Shown: positions 17,573 through 26,181, numbered from the stretch's first letter. The stretch: 38,425 bases of DNA from Silicimonas sp. (GCA_022824315.1 JAJEAC010000157.1:1-38425), one strand, 5' to 3'. The notes: generated by a model not told the origin, from the sequence alone. Numbers and translations: made by a program.

Positions 17573-17648
17573 GCCCCTATAGCTCAGCCGGTAGAGCATC
17601 TGATTTGTAATCAGGGGGTCGGGAGTTCGAGTCTCTCTGGGGGCACCA
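17573..17648 (+). tRNA. tRNA-Thr (anticodon TGT)
   Basis: A 76-nt tRNA with all arms visible. The acceptor stem is GCCCCTA with TGGGGGC. The anticodon stem TCTGA/TCAGG holds the loop TTTGTAA with anticodon TGT at 17606-17608. The T arm contains GTTCGAGTC. The CCA end is encoded (17646-17648). It reads ACA codons and by wobble others. It stands alone between vapBC and a metabolic pair, so it could serve as an integration site, but no repeat of its 3' end was seen downstream in the window. Confidence 0.95.
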
Positions 17649-17708
17649 GAAAGTCAAACAAGACGATGCAATTGCGGGACAAGACAGAGTGAATGCGGCG
17701 ATTGCGAA

Positions 17709-17852
17709 ATGTGCCGTGCCGGCAAGTCGGCACTATGCAAACCTGCGACCCGCATTGATTCGGCGGCCTTGCTGCGCGAAGCCACGATCCAACTGCACAA
17801 AGACGGCAAGACCATTCATCTCCGCACGGGCATCGCCGACATTTCGGAATGA
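17709..17852 (+). CDS. Possible 47-residue peptide between tRNA-Thr and the isomerase-like gene
   Basis: An open frame from ATG 17709 to TGA 17852 encodes a basic 47-residue peptide ending in LREATIQLHKDGKTIHLR plus a short tail. The pattern (hydrophobic-I-x-L-H-x-x-G-x-x-x-x-LR) faintly recalls HemP-type haem-uptake peptides but lacks their ILTK ending. No ribosome site is convincing. It may be the end of a decayed gene. Confidence 0.2.
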   Translation: MCRAGKSALCKPATRIDSAALLREATIQLHKDGKTIHLRTGIADISE

Positions 17853-17864
17853 ACCAGTGATCCC

Positions 17865-18692
17865 GTGAAACCTGTACAGTCGAAACGATACGAATTTTCG
17901 GCGAACACAGGTTTTCTGTGGACCGACCTGCCGTTCCTGGACCGAATCCGGCAGGCTGCGATCCACGGGTTCGACGCGGTTGAGTTTCACGACGAAGCGC
18001 GCAGAACCGATCGCCGCGAACTGAAAGAGGTGCTGGCGCAAACCGCGTTGCCGGTGGGCGGCATCAATGTTCGCATGGAAGAGACTTTTGGATGTGCCGC
18101 CATTCCCGGCCTGGGCGATCAGGCGAAAAGGGATGTCGACGAGGCCATAGAGATCGCCGAGGATATCGATGCCGATGCGATCCATGTGCTGGCGGGCCGG
18201 ACATTAGGGCAGGCTGCGCATGCGGCCTTCCTGAAGACCTTGCGACACGCGCTGGGCCATACCGACCGAACCATCCTGATCGAACCGGTCTGCGCCGAGC
18301 AATTTCCAGGCTATTTTCTGCGTACCATCGATCAGGCTGCGGAGGTGATCTTAGACATCGGGCATCCCCGGCTGAAGATCATGTTTGACTGCTATCACGT
18401 CTTTCGGGAGAGTGGCGATCTGATGGCCAATTTCAGCGTGCATGCCAGTAACATCGGCCACGTGCAGATCGCAGCAGTTGAGGGCCGGGCAGAACCGTTT
18501 CCCGGCGTGATTGACTACGGCGATCTATTGCCCGCCATGCGGTCCTGCGGTTATGCGGGTCGGTTCGGCTGCGAATACCGGCCTGTCGGCATAACCGAGG
18601 ACGGATTGTCTTGGCGCAACACATTCCGCGATGACGCTGGCCCTGCAAAGGGCAGGACTGCGGCGCACGTGATGTCACTTCCGGGAACATAG
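17865..18692 (+). CDS. Hydroxypyruvate isomerase-like TIM-barrel protein
   Basis: A 275-residue sugar isomerase-like protein (xylose-isomerase-like TIM barrel, AP_endonuc_2/Hyi group). Metal and catalytic acids are recognisable: Glu in LIEPVC, Asp and His in MFDCYHVF, and Glu near the C terminus in GCEYRPVG. The start is a GTG at 17865, because an in-frame stop lies directly upstream; the ribosome site is weak. It is 3 nt upstream of a URO-D-like gene, so the two form an operon. Hyi converts hydroxypyruvate and tartronate semialdehyde, but many relatives have other substrates. No glyoxylate carboligase or tartronate reductase gene is near, so the substrate is open. Confidence 0.75.
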   Translation: MKPVQSKRYEFSANTGFLWTDLPFLDRIRQAAIHGFDAVEFHDEARRTDRRELKEVLAQTALPVGGINVRMEETFGCAAIPGLGDQAKRDVDEAIEIAEDIDADAIHVLAGRTLGQAAHAAFLKTLRHALGHTDRTILIEPVCAEQFPGYFLRTIDQAAEVILDIGHPRLKIMFDCYHVFRESGDLMANFSVHASNIGHVQIAAVEGRAEPFPGVIDYGDLLPAMRSCGYAGRFGCEYRPVGITEDGLSWRNTFRDDAGPAKGRTAAHVMSLPGT

Positions 18693-18695
18693 CGC

Positions 18696-20018
18696 ATGCC
18701 AGGGATCGAGGAGTACGCATTCCCGCACGGGCTATCTTTGCTGCGCCGTTGGCAGGCAGGCGAGCCGGGTGCGAAGGAGGAACTGAACGACTTCTTCGAC
18801 GCGGCCATCTCCGGTGAATTCGACCCGAATTTCAAACTGTTGACCGCCGCTGACCGGGTGCATTCCACGGCCTCGGTCCACATGCTCGGCCTTGCGATCC
18901 TGTTTGATCTCTACGGTATCGAGTCCCACGACTACTATCACAACGATCCCTATCGCTACGCGCGGGCGAACCTGGCGGTCTCGCGCCTTCTCGGGGTCCA
19001 CAAGTTCTATATGACCTGGGCGCTTTATGCCTGGACCTGCGAGCCGCTTGGCCAAAAGATGATGTATCCCGACAGGTTCCCGCCGGGCGCGGACCCAGAC
19101 GAGGTTCTGATCACGCGCGACAACTGGCACGAATTGCAAACGCCAGATTTCTCGACCGGCACCCCGGCAGCGGTGGATGCCATCCTGGCGGCCACACAGG
19201 ACCTGACTGGAGCGGCACCCACTTTGCAGATTTCGGCGCCTTACAGCCTAGCGGCGGATATCTATGGACAAGAGCCGCTCTTGGCGGACGTTGTGAACGA
19301 ACCTGACAAGGTCAATGCCATGCTTGATCATCTGGGCGATACGGTGCTGGGGCCGTGGATGGACCATCATTTGGAGCTATTCCCCGATGGCTGGGTCGAG
19401 CTTTCCGATGCCTCCGGTTCGCCGTTCTTCATCGGGCAGGACAACTGCCAAAATATGTCGATCCGCTCGATCCGCCACATGCTGCGGAACAAGCCTTATG
19501 CGGACCGAGTGTTCGATAACAACTACCGCGGCGATTTCGTCGCCGAGGTGACAAGGAAACGCCGTGTGTCGCGCCGCCGGGGCCGTGGCGAGTCGACGGA
19601 CGCGCCGACAGAGCGCGGCAGGCTTCTGGAACTGACCGATGCCAAGGTCAGCGTCAATCCGCTTTTCATCATGCGGCTTGAGGCCGACAGGGTGGACGTC
19701 TCTTTCTATGAGCAGCAGGCGATCGAGCGGAACCTGCCACTGACCGTGGGCATCGGTTCGCCCGAGATCGACCGCAACAGCATCGAGGATCTGGAAGTGG
19801 CCAAAGCGGAGATCGCCGAAAAGGCGCGCCGACACGTGGCTGCGGTCAAGCGGGTCTGCGAGACGGTCGATCTGCCGGCGGATAACCACGTGGGCCAGTC
19901 CTGGCCGAGCCACATCTATTTCGAGGACATCAACGGCCAGTCGCAATTCGACTTGGTCGAGATCATCCTCGATGAGGTCTATCAAAGCGCGCGGTTTGAA
20001 AGTCAGAATCCGGATTGA
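18696..20018 (+). CDS. Uroporphyrinogen decarboxylase-superfamily protein, non-haem role likely
   Basis: A 440-residue protein whose first two thirds resemble the URO-D/corrinoid methyltransferase TIM barrel (a YYHNDPYRYARANLAVSRLLG region, an LQISAPYSLAADI region, and LADVVNEPDKVNAML followed by LSDASGSPFFI). The Zn-binding H-x-C motif of MtaA/MtbA-type methyltransferases is not seen. A basic insert (RKRRVSRRRGRG, about residues 288-299) precedes the C-terminal part with LPLTVGIGSPEIDRNS. It is too divergent for HemE. It follows the isomerase-like gene by 3 nt, so both likely act on one compound. Function unknown; family assignment is moderate. Confidence 0.6.
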   Translation: MPGIEEYAFPHGLSLLRRWQAGEPGAKEELNDFFDAAISGEFDPNFKLLTAADRVHSTASVHMLGLAILFDLYGIESHDYYHNDPYRYARANLAVSRLLGVHKFYMTWALYAWTCEPLGQKMMYPDRFPPGADPDEVLITRDNWHELQTPDFSTGTPAAVDAILAATQDLTGAAPTLQISAPYSLAADIYGQEPLLADVVNEPDKVNAMLDHLGDTVLGPWMDHHLELFPDGWVELSDASGSPFFIGQDNCQNMSIRSIRHMLRNKPYADRVFDNNYRGDFVAEVTRKRRVSRRRGRGESTDAPTERGRLLELTDAKVSVNPLFIMRLEADRVDVSFYEQQAIERNLPLTVGIGSPEIDRNSIEDLEVAKAEIAEKARRHVAAVKRVCETVDLPADNHVGQSWPSHIYFEDINGQSQFDLVEIILDEVYQSARFESQNPD

Positions 20019-20327
20019 CGCAGGAGTATGCCGCTAGCCTTACCCACCGTGCGCCGGTCAGAATCGTGTGCTTGCGTCATTACCACTCTGGAGCCGTGAG
20101 AAATCCAACACCGAATGTTTGAGCGCAGCAGCCAAAGATCATCCAGCCTGTAATATATGTCGGCGCTGACACGATCTTGCCAATCTGACAAATGCCCTTT
20201 GACGACCGAATTAGGCTTCGTGATGCAGTCGGAAATGCATTCCCGCCGCGGCAATGTTCTCACCAGGGTTTGCAGACGAGGAGTGGAACCATGATCTTGG
20301 AAGTGAGCCTTCGACCACTTGTGATGA
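20019..20327. other. Gene-free stretch between the URO-D-like gene and parE
   Basis: About 309 nt with mixed stop codons in all frames and lower GC than the flanking metabolic genes. No RNA gene, repeat or transposase remnant could be recognised. It marks the junction between the metabolic pair and the toxin-antitoxin/restriction segment. Confidence 0.4.
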
Positions 20328-20633
20328 TCACCGGTCGAAATATGCAATGACATCCATGGATTGATGCGGAATACCAATGACACTGATCCCCAAAGATTCT
20401 TGCAAATGGAATATGAGATGCTTGCCTTGCGGATAGCAGAAATAGCCTGTGTGGCTGTCGCTACGCGATCGATCCCGCGGAGCGTTTTGGGCAAGCCAAT
20501 TGCATCTGTCTGTGAGTTGCAGAATGTATCTCTCCATCTGAATCTGATCTGCGCCCCATAGAGACTGCGCGTAGCCAGCAATCATTTCGAGATCAGCTAG
20601 CGCAGCAGGCGTCAGGCGATAGGTTCGTGTCAC
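20328..20633 (-). CDS. parE: RelE/ParE-family toxin
   Basis: A 101-residue toxin of the RelE/ParE superfamily. The N-terminal RTYRLTPAALADLEMIAGYAQSLWG matches the ParE fold, and the C-terminal IIGIPHQSMDVIAY-like strand (VIGIPHQSMD) is the usual end. It overlaps the antitoxin gene by 4 nt (20630-20633), so it is translationally coupled. ParE toxins inhibit DNA gyrase while RelE toxins cut mRNA; the partner type (ParD/CC2985-like) favours ParE. The protein looks complete. Confidence 0.88.
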   Translation of the reverse strand: MTRTYRLTPAALADLEMIAGYAQSLWGADQIQMERYILQLTDRCNWLAQNAPRDRSRSDSHTGYFCYPQGKHLIFHLQESLGISVIGIPHQSMDVIAYFDR

Positions 20634-20890
20634 TCGTTGGTCGCCGCGCGTGCCTTGGCCTTTGCGACAATTTCCCCTGGCGAGGCATCATCAACAAAAT
20701 CACCATGCTGCGCTTGCTTGTAACCTGTGACCAAATGTTCACGCAGAGCACGCAGCCTTTCGCGGCGTTCTTCGAGTTCGCGCAATCCGGCTCGCACGAC
20801 TTCGGACATGTTTTTGTAGCGACCACTTTCGACTTCGCTTTTGATAAAGCCTTCCCAATGGGGCCCAAGGGTCACTGATGTGCCAGCCAT
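20630..20890 (-). CDS. parD: ParD-family antitoxin
   Basis: An 86-residue ribbon-helix-helix antitoxin. The N-terminal part TSVTLGPHWEGFIKSEVESG followed by YKNMSEVVRAGLRELEER is characteristic of ParD/CC2985 proteins. The C-terminal half is charged and should bind the toxin. The ATG at 20890 has GGAGAAAG upstream; an extension to 20923 adds 11 unrelated residues. The 4-nt overlap with parE shows a classic antitoxin-first operon. Confidence 0.9.
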   Translation of the reverse strand: MAGTSVTLGPHWEGFIKSEVESGRYKNMSEVVRAGLRELEERRERLRALREHLVTGYKQAQHGDFVDDASPGEIVAKAKARAATNE

Positions 20891-21246
20891 GGATCTTTCT
20901 CCACATGAGTATTCAATCTGCAAAGTGCGTCACAACACATGCCACCCAATGCCGATCTTGTCGACCATGACCCAGCTGATCCTGCAGCCGGTTTCAGGAA
21001 GTCCGCGGCGACCCATCCCGCAAGTGGCCGCGTCCCATTCGCTTCAAATGGATCCAGCGTGTTGTAGGCGATGCTGCACGTGCTCAGATGAACACTCTCG
21101 TGCGCCAGCGCTGCAACTCAATCGAAACAAGTCGGGTCAAGGAGCATTGTAGGGTTTTTGGAACTGTGCTGAATTCGTGAGCAAGGCGGGGTCCTGGTCG
21201 GGTTCAGGTCGATGCATTGGTGACAGTGTTGGCGAGGCGGAATTGC
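20891..21246. other. Gene-free stretch between parDE and the nuclease-like gene
   Basis: About 356 nt between two divergent transcripts. It must contain the parDE promoter near its left end and the promoter of the nuclease-methyltransferase pair at its right end. No other gene, RNA or clear repeat was recognised. Confidence 0.35.
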
Positions 21247-22485
21247 ATGAATGACGGTGCATATGGAGAATTGATACGGCTCGATCGGGCTGGCAAAGGT
21301 TTGGAGGAGACGCTACACCGCATTCCTCTCGGAACCTCGGCTTCGGACGGAGGCATGGACGAATCGACATTGCAGGACCTGCTGTTCCGACATCCGCAGG
21401 CGTTGCCGATCGCGTCCATCGATGCGAGCTACGATGACGTAGTGCCGGTGTGCAAGGAATTACATACGCCGGCGGGCTACGTTGATGCGATCTATGTAAA
21501 CGCACTCGGGCGGCTGACGCTTGCCGAATTCAAGCTTTGGCGCAACCCGCAGGCCCGGCGGGAAGTCATCGGTCAGATACTCGATTATGCCAAGGAGCTT
21601 GCATCCTGGAGCTACGAAGACCTTCAGCGGGAGGTTTCCAAGTCGTTGAAGCGAAAGGGCAACGTACTGCATGAGCTGGTAAGTGCCGCCTACCCGGAGG
21701 TGGATGAAGCCGCCTTTGTAGACAATGTCAGCCGCCACCTGAAGCGCGGAGAGTTCTTGTTGCTGATCATCGGCGACGGCATCCGTGAAGACGCCAAGAA
21801 CATTGTGGACTTTGTTCAGGAGCACGGCGGTCTCCACTTCAACCTCGCGCTCATCGAGGCGGCGCTCTACCGTGACAAGCACGATCAAGTCATTGTGCAG
21901 CCGCGCATCGTCACGCGCACCGAACTTGTGCCGCGCTATATTCTCAATGCTGGCGAAGTCGGCGGCACCGCAAAGAAAGTTGATGGGGACGGGGCGGAAC
22001 TAACCGACCTCGAACAGGAGAACCGCCGCTTCTGGGCCCCGGTTCTTGAAGGGCTCACCTTGTCGGACGTGTCCGTCGACATGCCCAATGTCTCGAACCA
22101 CTCGGTCATTTCGTTCAAGGGCGGCACCCCCGAATTCGGAAACTGGGTCTTGCGGTTCAATGGGTTCCTTCAGAGAAGGTCGCCACCTTGCATGGGATGC
22201 TATCTGACGTGTGACAGGAACAATTCGCCGGCCATGCGTGTCTTCGAGAGCATCAAAAGTGACATGGACGCACTTCGCGCCGAGATGGGCGAAGACCTGG
22301 AATTTTGGCACAACAAGGACGGGCTGCCGAGACTCGGGTTCTTCCGCCCAGAGCAGCTGCCATTCGGCAAGCACGAGGAGTCGGGCGAGTTTCGGGATTC
22401 GGTTCAGTGGATGCAGGAGAAGCTGGACTTGCTTGTAAGCGCCATACATCCTCGCTTGCAAAGATTGCTCGGCGGCAAGGACTAA
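21247..22485 (+). CDS. PD-(D/E)XK nuclease-like protein (NucS/DUF91-type core, DUF4268-like C-terminus)
   Basis: A 412-residue protein. The N-terminal third has a restriction-endonuclease-like core: an ESTLQDLLFRHPQALP helix at about 39-54, then Asp80 (GYVDAIYV), the E-x-K pair Glu94/Lys96 (LAEFKLWRN) and Gln110 (VIGQILDYAKEL). This is the order seen in NucS/DUF91 nucleases. The C-terminal region (residues 300-412, ending VQWMQEKLDLLVSAIHPRLQ) resembles DUF4268. The ATG at 21247 is preceded by GAGG; a TTG at 21217 is a weaker alternative. It lies 148 nt upstream of an m4C-type methyltransferase, so a restriction role is plausible but untested. Confidence 0.7.
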   Translation: MNDGAYGELIRLDRAGKGLEETLHRIPLGTSASDGGMDESTLQDLLFRHPQALPIASIDASYDDVVPVCKELHTPAGYVDAIYVNALGRLTLAEFKLWRNPQARREVIGQILDYAKELASWSYEDLQREVSKSLKRKGNVLHELVSAAYPEVDEAAFVDNVSRHLKRGEFLLLIIGDGIREDAKNIVDFVQEHGGLHFNLALIEAALYRDKHDQVIVQPRIVTRTELVPRYILNAGEVGGTAKKVDGDGAELTDLEQENRRFWAPVLEGLTLSDVSVDMPNVSNHSVISFKGGTPEFGNWVLRFNGFLQRRSPPCMGCYLTCDRNNSPAMRVFESIKSDMDALRAEMGEDLEFWHNKDGLPRLGFFRPEQLPFGKHEESGEFRDSVQWMQEKLDLLVSAIHPRLQRLLGGKD

Positions 22486-22566
22486 GAGCCAGTTCGACAT
22501 GGGATAATTGAACACATCTGTGCAGGTCACATGAATGTTCGAAACATCCTCCTAAACCTGCTACGC

Positions 22567-22589
22567 CTATATCGATCAGCAACTATATC
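22567..22589. repeat. Short direct repeat CTATATC upstream of the methyltransferase
   Basis: CTATATC occurs at 22567-22573 and again at 22583-22589 in an AT-rich patch 45-67 nt before the methyltransferase start. It could be a control element of the methyltransferase gene. Short enough to be chance. Confidence 0.2.
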
Positions 22590-22633
22590 TTGTATGTGAC
22601 GGATAGTTAGGGCAAGAGAATCCAAGAGTTGCC

Positions 22634-23863
22634 ATGAACCAGCTGTCCCTCTTTGAGCAGGCCCAGTTTGCCGAAACCGCCGAAGTCTTCGTCGACCAGC
22701 TCGCTGGGTTTGATGAATTCGGCCGAGGCACCGTTGTCGAGACAGTGGATGGCGTACCTTACCTGACAAACGAGTTCTGGACGGCAGGGCAGCGTCAGGC
22801 GCACTCAATTCATGAGATTTCATACCGGGCCTGCTTCAAGGCGCAGCTGCCCGAGTTCTTCATAGCTCGGCTCACCAAGCCGGACGACATCGTGTTCGAC
22901 CCTTTCATGGGACGCGGCACGACTCCCTTGCAGGCCGCACTGATGCGGCGGCAGGCGTTTGGCAATGACATCAACCCGCTGTCGGTTTTGCTCACGCGGC
23001 CCAGGTTGCGTTCAATCTCGCTTCAAGCGGTGGATGCCGCACTGAAGTCGGTCGACTGGTCGCGGGGTGAGGTAGAACGCGAAGACCTGCTCGCATTCTA
23101 CCACCCGGCGACGCTCGGGAGGCTGGAAGCGTTGCGTCTCTGGATTGCCGAACGCGCGCCTCTCGATGCTGACGATGTCGATCCGGTGGCTGACTGGATC
23201 CGGATGGTGGCGATCAATCGACTTTCAGGCCACTCTGCAGGATTTTTTTCGGGTCGCTCGATGCCGCCGAACCAGGCCGTATCCGTCAAGGCGCAACTTA
23301 GGATCAACGAGAAACTGGGCATCCCCCCGCCTGAGCGTGACGTCGCGGCAGTGATCCTGAAGAAGTCCAGGTCCCTGCTCAGGGACGGCTGCGCACCTGG
23401 CCAGGTTCGCTCGAGCCTGCATACCGGAATCGCATGGGAAGTGCCGGGCATACCCGATGGCGTGGTCAACCTGACCGTCACGTCGCCACCGTTCCTCGAC
23501 ATAGTGCAGTATGCTGCCGACAACTGGCTGCGTTGCTGGTTTGCGGGCATTGATCCAAACGCACTTGCGATCGACATGCATCGCACGGAGGACGCGTGGA
23601 CAGAGATGGTTCGTCGCGTTCTAATTGAGCAGGCCCGCATCCTGTGTCCCGCGGGATACGTCGCGTTCGAGGTCGGTGAAGTGCGCAATGGCAAGGTGTT
23701 GCTCGAACGGCTGGTCTGGCAGGCCGCCGAGGGTCTGCCGTTCGAACGCCTCGGCGTCATGGTGAACGACCAGGAGTTCACGAAAACGGCGAACTGCTGG
23801 GGGGTGGCAAACGGATCGAAGGGCACCAATTCAAACCGGATTGCCTTGCTGCAGCGCCACTAA
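22634..23863 (+). CDS. DNA methyltransferase, N4-cytosine/N6-adenine type
   Basis: A 409-residue SAM-dependent DNA methyltransferase. Motif I FDPFMGRGTT is at about 88-97, motif II-like NDINPLS at 111-117, and the catalytic motif IV TSPPF at 283-287. SPPF/SPPY favours N4-cytosine methylation. Motif I comes before motif IV with about 185 residues between them, which would hold the target-recognition region (alpha-like order). The nuclease-like gene upstream on the same strand makes a type II-like restriction-modification pair the simplest reading. An orphan or BREX-like accessory methylase is the alternative. The start ATG has only a weak AAGAG site. Confidence 0.85.
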   Translation: MNQLSLFEQAQFAETAEVFVDQLAGFDEFGRGTVVETVDGVPYLTNEFWTAGQRQAHSIHEISYRACFKAQLPEFFIARLTKPDDIVFDPFMGRGTTPLQAALMRRQAFGNDINPLSVLLTRPRLRSISLQAVDAALKSVDWSRGEVEREDLLAFYHPATLGRLEALRLWIAERAPLDADDVDPVADWIRMVAINRLSGHSAGFFSGRSMPPNQAVSVKAQLRINEKLGIPPPERDVAAVILKKSRSLLRDGCAPGQVRSSLHTGIAWEVPGIPDGVVNLTVTSPPFLDIVQYAADNWLRCWFAGIDPNALAIDMHRTEDAWTEMVRRVLIEQARILCPAGYVAFEVGEVRNGKVLLERLVWQAAEGLPFERLGVMVNDQEFTKTANCWGVANGSKGTNSNRIALLQRH

Positions 23864-24213
23864 GAAGTGCTTTCCTTGTCGAGGGGCCTTTGGATCAGGA
23901 CGCGTTGAGACATGACTGCAGAATTTCCTGTGACATGGTTCAGAAGGATGTGATGCAACGCAGGTTCCAACTCAGCAGGAAGGTGCAAGAGCTCTCACAC
24001 GTTCAAGAAACTGATTCTGGACGCCGTCACCCAAATCATTCGGTTCTGAATGCATCGCTCATGCGATTTGCGGACTCAAATGCGGTGTGCCACCACCACG
24101 CAGTTTCCCGTCACATTCTTCCGCTACCGGTTGTTCATTTTCGAACACTTTGCCCCAACCAGGAGGCGGTCCGAGTCTGACTGTGACCCAACAGCCTCCC
24201 TGCGTTGCGTCGA
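23864..24213. other. Gene-free convergent gap
   Basis: About 350 nt between the stops of the methyltransferase (plus) and the PLP enzyme (minus). Short frames exist but lack ribosome sites or recognisable sequence. No terminator hairpin with a T-run was found. It marks the right edge of the putative defence segment. Confidence 0.4.
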
Positions 24214-25563
24214 TCAGGACTGGTCGAGAATCGCGGTCTCGATGATCTCCAGCGCGCGAGCGAGATCATCTTCGGCAATCGTCAGCGGTGGCGAGAGCGT
24301 GAGGACGTTGCCTGCGCTGACCTTGAAAGACACGCCTTCCGCAAGGCAGGCATAGCAAATTCGCTCCGCCAAGTCGGGGTCTGGCGTCCGCGCGTCCCGA
24401 TCCGCGACGATCTCGATGCCAAACATGAGGCCACGACCGCGGACATCGCCCACCGCGCTGCATGGTCCGAGCTTCTCGCGCAGCCGGTTCATCGCGGTTT
24501 CGCCCAGTCGCGCGGCGCGTTCCGCAAGCCCGTCGTCATTGATGATGTCCAGCGTCGTCAGCGCCGCCCGGGCGGTTACCGGGTTCTTTTCGTGGGTGTA
24601 GTGGCCAATTGCGAAATCGCCCGCCACATCGAGTTCCGCACGCGCGATCACGGCTGCAATCGGAAGCATGCCGCCTCCCAAGGCCTTGCCGAGCGTGATG
24701 ATGTCGGGGGTGACACCGTCGTGGTCATGGGCAAAGAAACGGCCCGTCTTGCCGAGACCTGTTGGAATCTCGTCCAGTAGCAGAAGCGTGTCGTGTTCGC
24801 GGCAGCTGGCCTCGACGGCTGGCCAATAGCCGGGTGGTGGGATCACGGGTGTCGCGCGCATCGGCTCGGCGATGAGGGCGGCGGCATCGCCTTCGCGCGC
24901 AAGCGTGTAGTCGACCATGGTCGCGCAGGCGAGGCCGCAGGCGTCGGGCCCGGGATGACCATAGGCGCAGTGGAAACAATTGAACGGTGCTACATGCTCT
25001 GCGCCTGGCAGCAGCGGCCCTGCAATGTGGCTTCGAAACGTGGCTTCGCCGCCGACCGACGAGGCGCCGAACCCGGCGCCATGGAAGCTGTCCCAGAACG
25101 AGAGCGTCTTGAATCGGCCTGTCGCTGCACGGGCAATCTTCAGGGCCACCTCGTTTGCATCCGAGCCCCCGGTGGTGAAGAGGACCTTGGCCGGCCACGG
25201 GGCGTGCGCGGCAAGCCGTTCTGCAAGCTCGGTCGCGACCTCGTTGGCGAAGCGGCGTGGCGAAAAGGGCAGGGCGTCGATCTGCTGCTTGACGGCCTCA
25301 ACAAGGCGCGGATGGCCGTAACCGATGTGGTGTACCGAATTGCCGTGGAAATCCATGTAGCGACGGCCAGCGGAATCTTCGATCCAGATGCCTTCCGCCT
25401 TTGTGATCGTGGACAGGCATGGCGAGGAAAGCGATTGGTGCAGGAAGGCGTCTGCATCCCGTCGGAGCAGTTCGCGGGTCGGTGGATCGCTTTCCTGCGC
25501 GGTCCAGTCGCCTCGGGCAGCGGACGTGTTCGCCTCGCCCTCGGTGTGCCGATGCCGCGTCAT
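24214..25563 (-). CDS. Class III PLP-dependent enzyme, PbfA/aminotransferase-like
   Basis: A 449-residue fold-type I PLP enzyme of the class III aminotransferase family. The PLP lysine is Lys293 (ITLGKALGGG) and the pyridine-binding Asp is Asp264 (LLDEIP). EGEANTSAARGDW near the start, HYTHEKNPV and SPPLTI near the end are, from memory, typical of the clade containing (R)-1-hydroxy-2-aminoethylphosphonate ammonia-lyase (PbfA). A Cys-rich loop (CFHCAYGHPGPDACGLAC) lies at 196-213. The start is uncertain: ATG at 25563, 25569 or 25599. The frame continues to 26043 but that leader is not protein-like. It is divergent from a phosphonate monoester hydrolase-like gene, supporting a phosphonate role. 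Ordinary omega-transaminase activity is the alternative. Confidence 0.75.
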   Translation of the reverse strand: MTRHRHTEGEANTSAARGDWTAQESDPPTRELLRRDADAFLHQSLSSPCLSTITKAEGIWIEDSAGRRYMDFHGNSVHHIGYGHPRLVEAVKQQIDALPFSPRRFANEVATELAERLAAHAPWPAKVLFTTGGSDANEVALKIARAATGRFKTLSFWDSFHGAGFGASSVGGEATFRSHIAGPLLPGAEHVAPFNCFHCAYGHPGPDACGLACATMVDYTLAREGDAAALIAEPMRATPVIPPPGYWPAVEASCREHDTLLLLDEIPTGLGKTGRFFAHDHDGVTPDIITLGKALGGGMLPIAAVIARAELDVAGDFAIGHYTHEKNPVTARAALTTLDIINDDGLAERAARLGETAMNRLREKLGPCSAVGDVRGRGLMFGIEIVADRDARTPDPDLAERICYACLAEGVSFKVSAGNVLTLSPPLTIAEDDLARALEIIETAILDQS

Positions 25564-26181
25564 GGACATGCCCTGCCACGTCCCGCGACATGTTGACATT
25601 TTCCACCAGGATTCATGTGTCCACTCCGCAGGATGCCCCTTCTTTCGGAGTGGGGAGAAATGCGGCGCCTCGTGTTTCGTGCATCGTCGTCGGTTCCTTT
25701 TTCCGTGACGCGTCGAGGTGGTATCCGTACTCGCCGCACATGGCATGGAATGTTGCCTTTGAATTGTAAAGCCATGCGTGTCGTCGAAACGTCCAAGACG
25801 AAGTTGACTCGCCCAAGACCGGGCCGGTTTCCCAAACATACGGATAAGCGACGGTGTGCCGGGCCCTCGGCGCGGCAGGCGGATTTTCCGGAAACAAGGT
25901 TGTCGCGGTTGGCCTCTTCGGATTCGGCACCCACCGCGAATCCTGGCGCAAATCTGGCTAGATGCGACAGAAAGTCGTTGTTTCAGCCAACCGAATTTGG
26001 CTTGCCCCTGTTTCGAAGCCAGTTTCCCGCCTCGACCAGCCATGTCGCCGTCCGCAGCAGTACCGGGCGTTCGGGACCGTTATCCAAAAGGAACGCGAGT
26101 TCACTCTTTCCCTTAGTCACTCAGCGGGGCTTTACATGCCGCTGGCCGTAGACATGATCGACGTGCAATCCGGGAGCCGTG
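25564..26181. promoter_or_regulatory. Long divergent intergenic region (about 618 nt)
   Basis: It separates the PLP enzyme (minus) from the sulfatase-fold hydrolase (plus) and must contain both promoters. A perfect palindrome TTTCCGGAAA lies at 25885-25894, and an inverted repeat AGCCAA...TTGGCT at 25985-26002 with a 6-nt spacer. Either could be an operator. No regulator gene is adjacent and no riboswitch fold was recognised. Confidence 0.35.

Noticed and set aside
17573-17648. tRNA-Thr as a proven attachment site
   Set aside because: No integrase gene and no second copy of the tRNA 3' end were found in the window, so integration is only a possibility.
20003-20581. 192-codon minus-strand frame
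   Set aside because: It overlaps parE in another frame and the end of the URO-D-like gene; no family resemblance.
23890-24180. 96-codon plus-strand frame after the methyltransferase
   Set aside because: TTG start, no ribosome site, random-looking His/Cys-rich translation.
25564-26043. 160-residue N-terminal extension of the PLP enzyme
   Set aside because: The open frame continues, but the leader is basic, cysteine-rich and unlike the family. The enzyme is full length from 25563, and the region is needed for divergent promoters.
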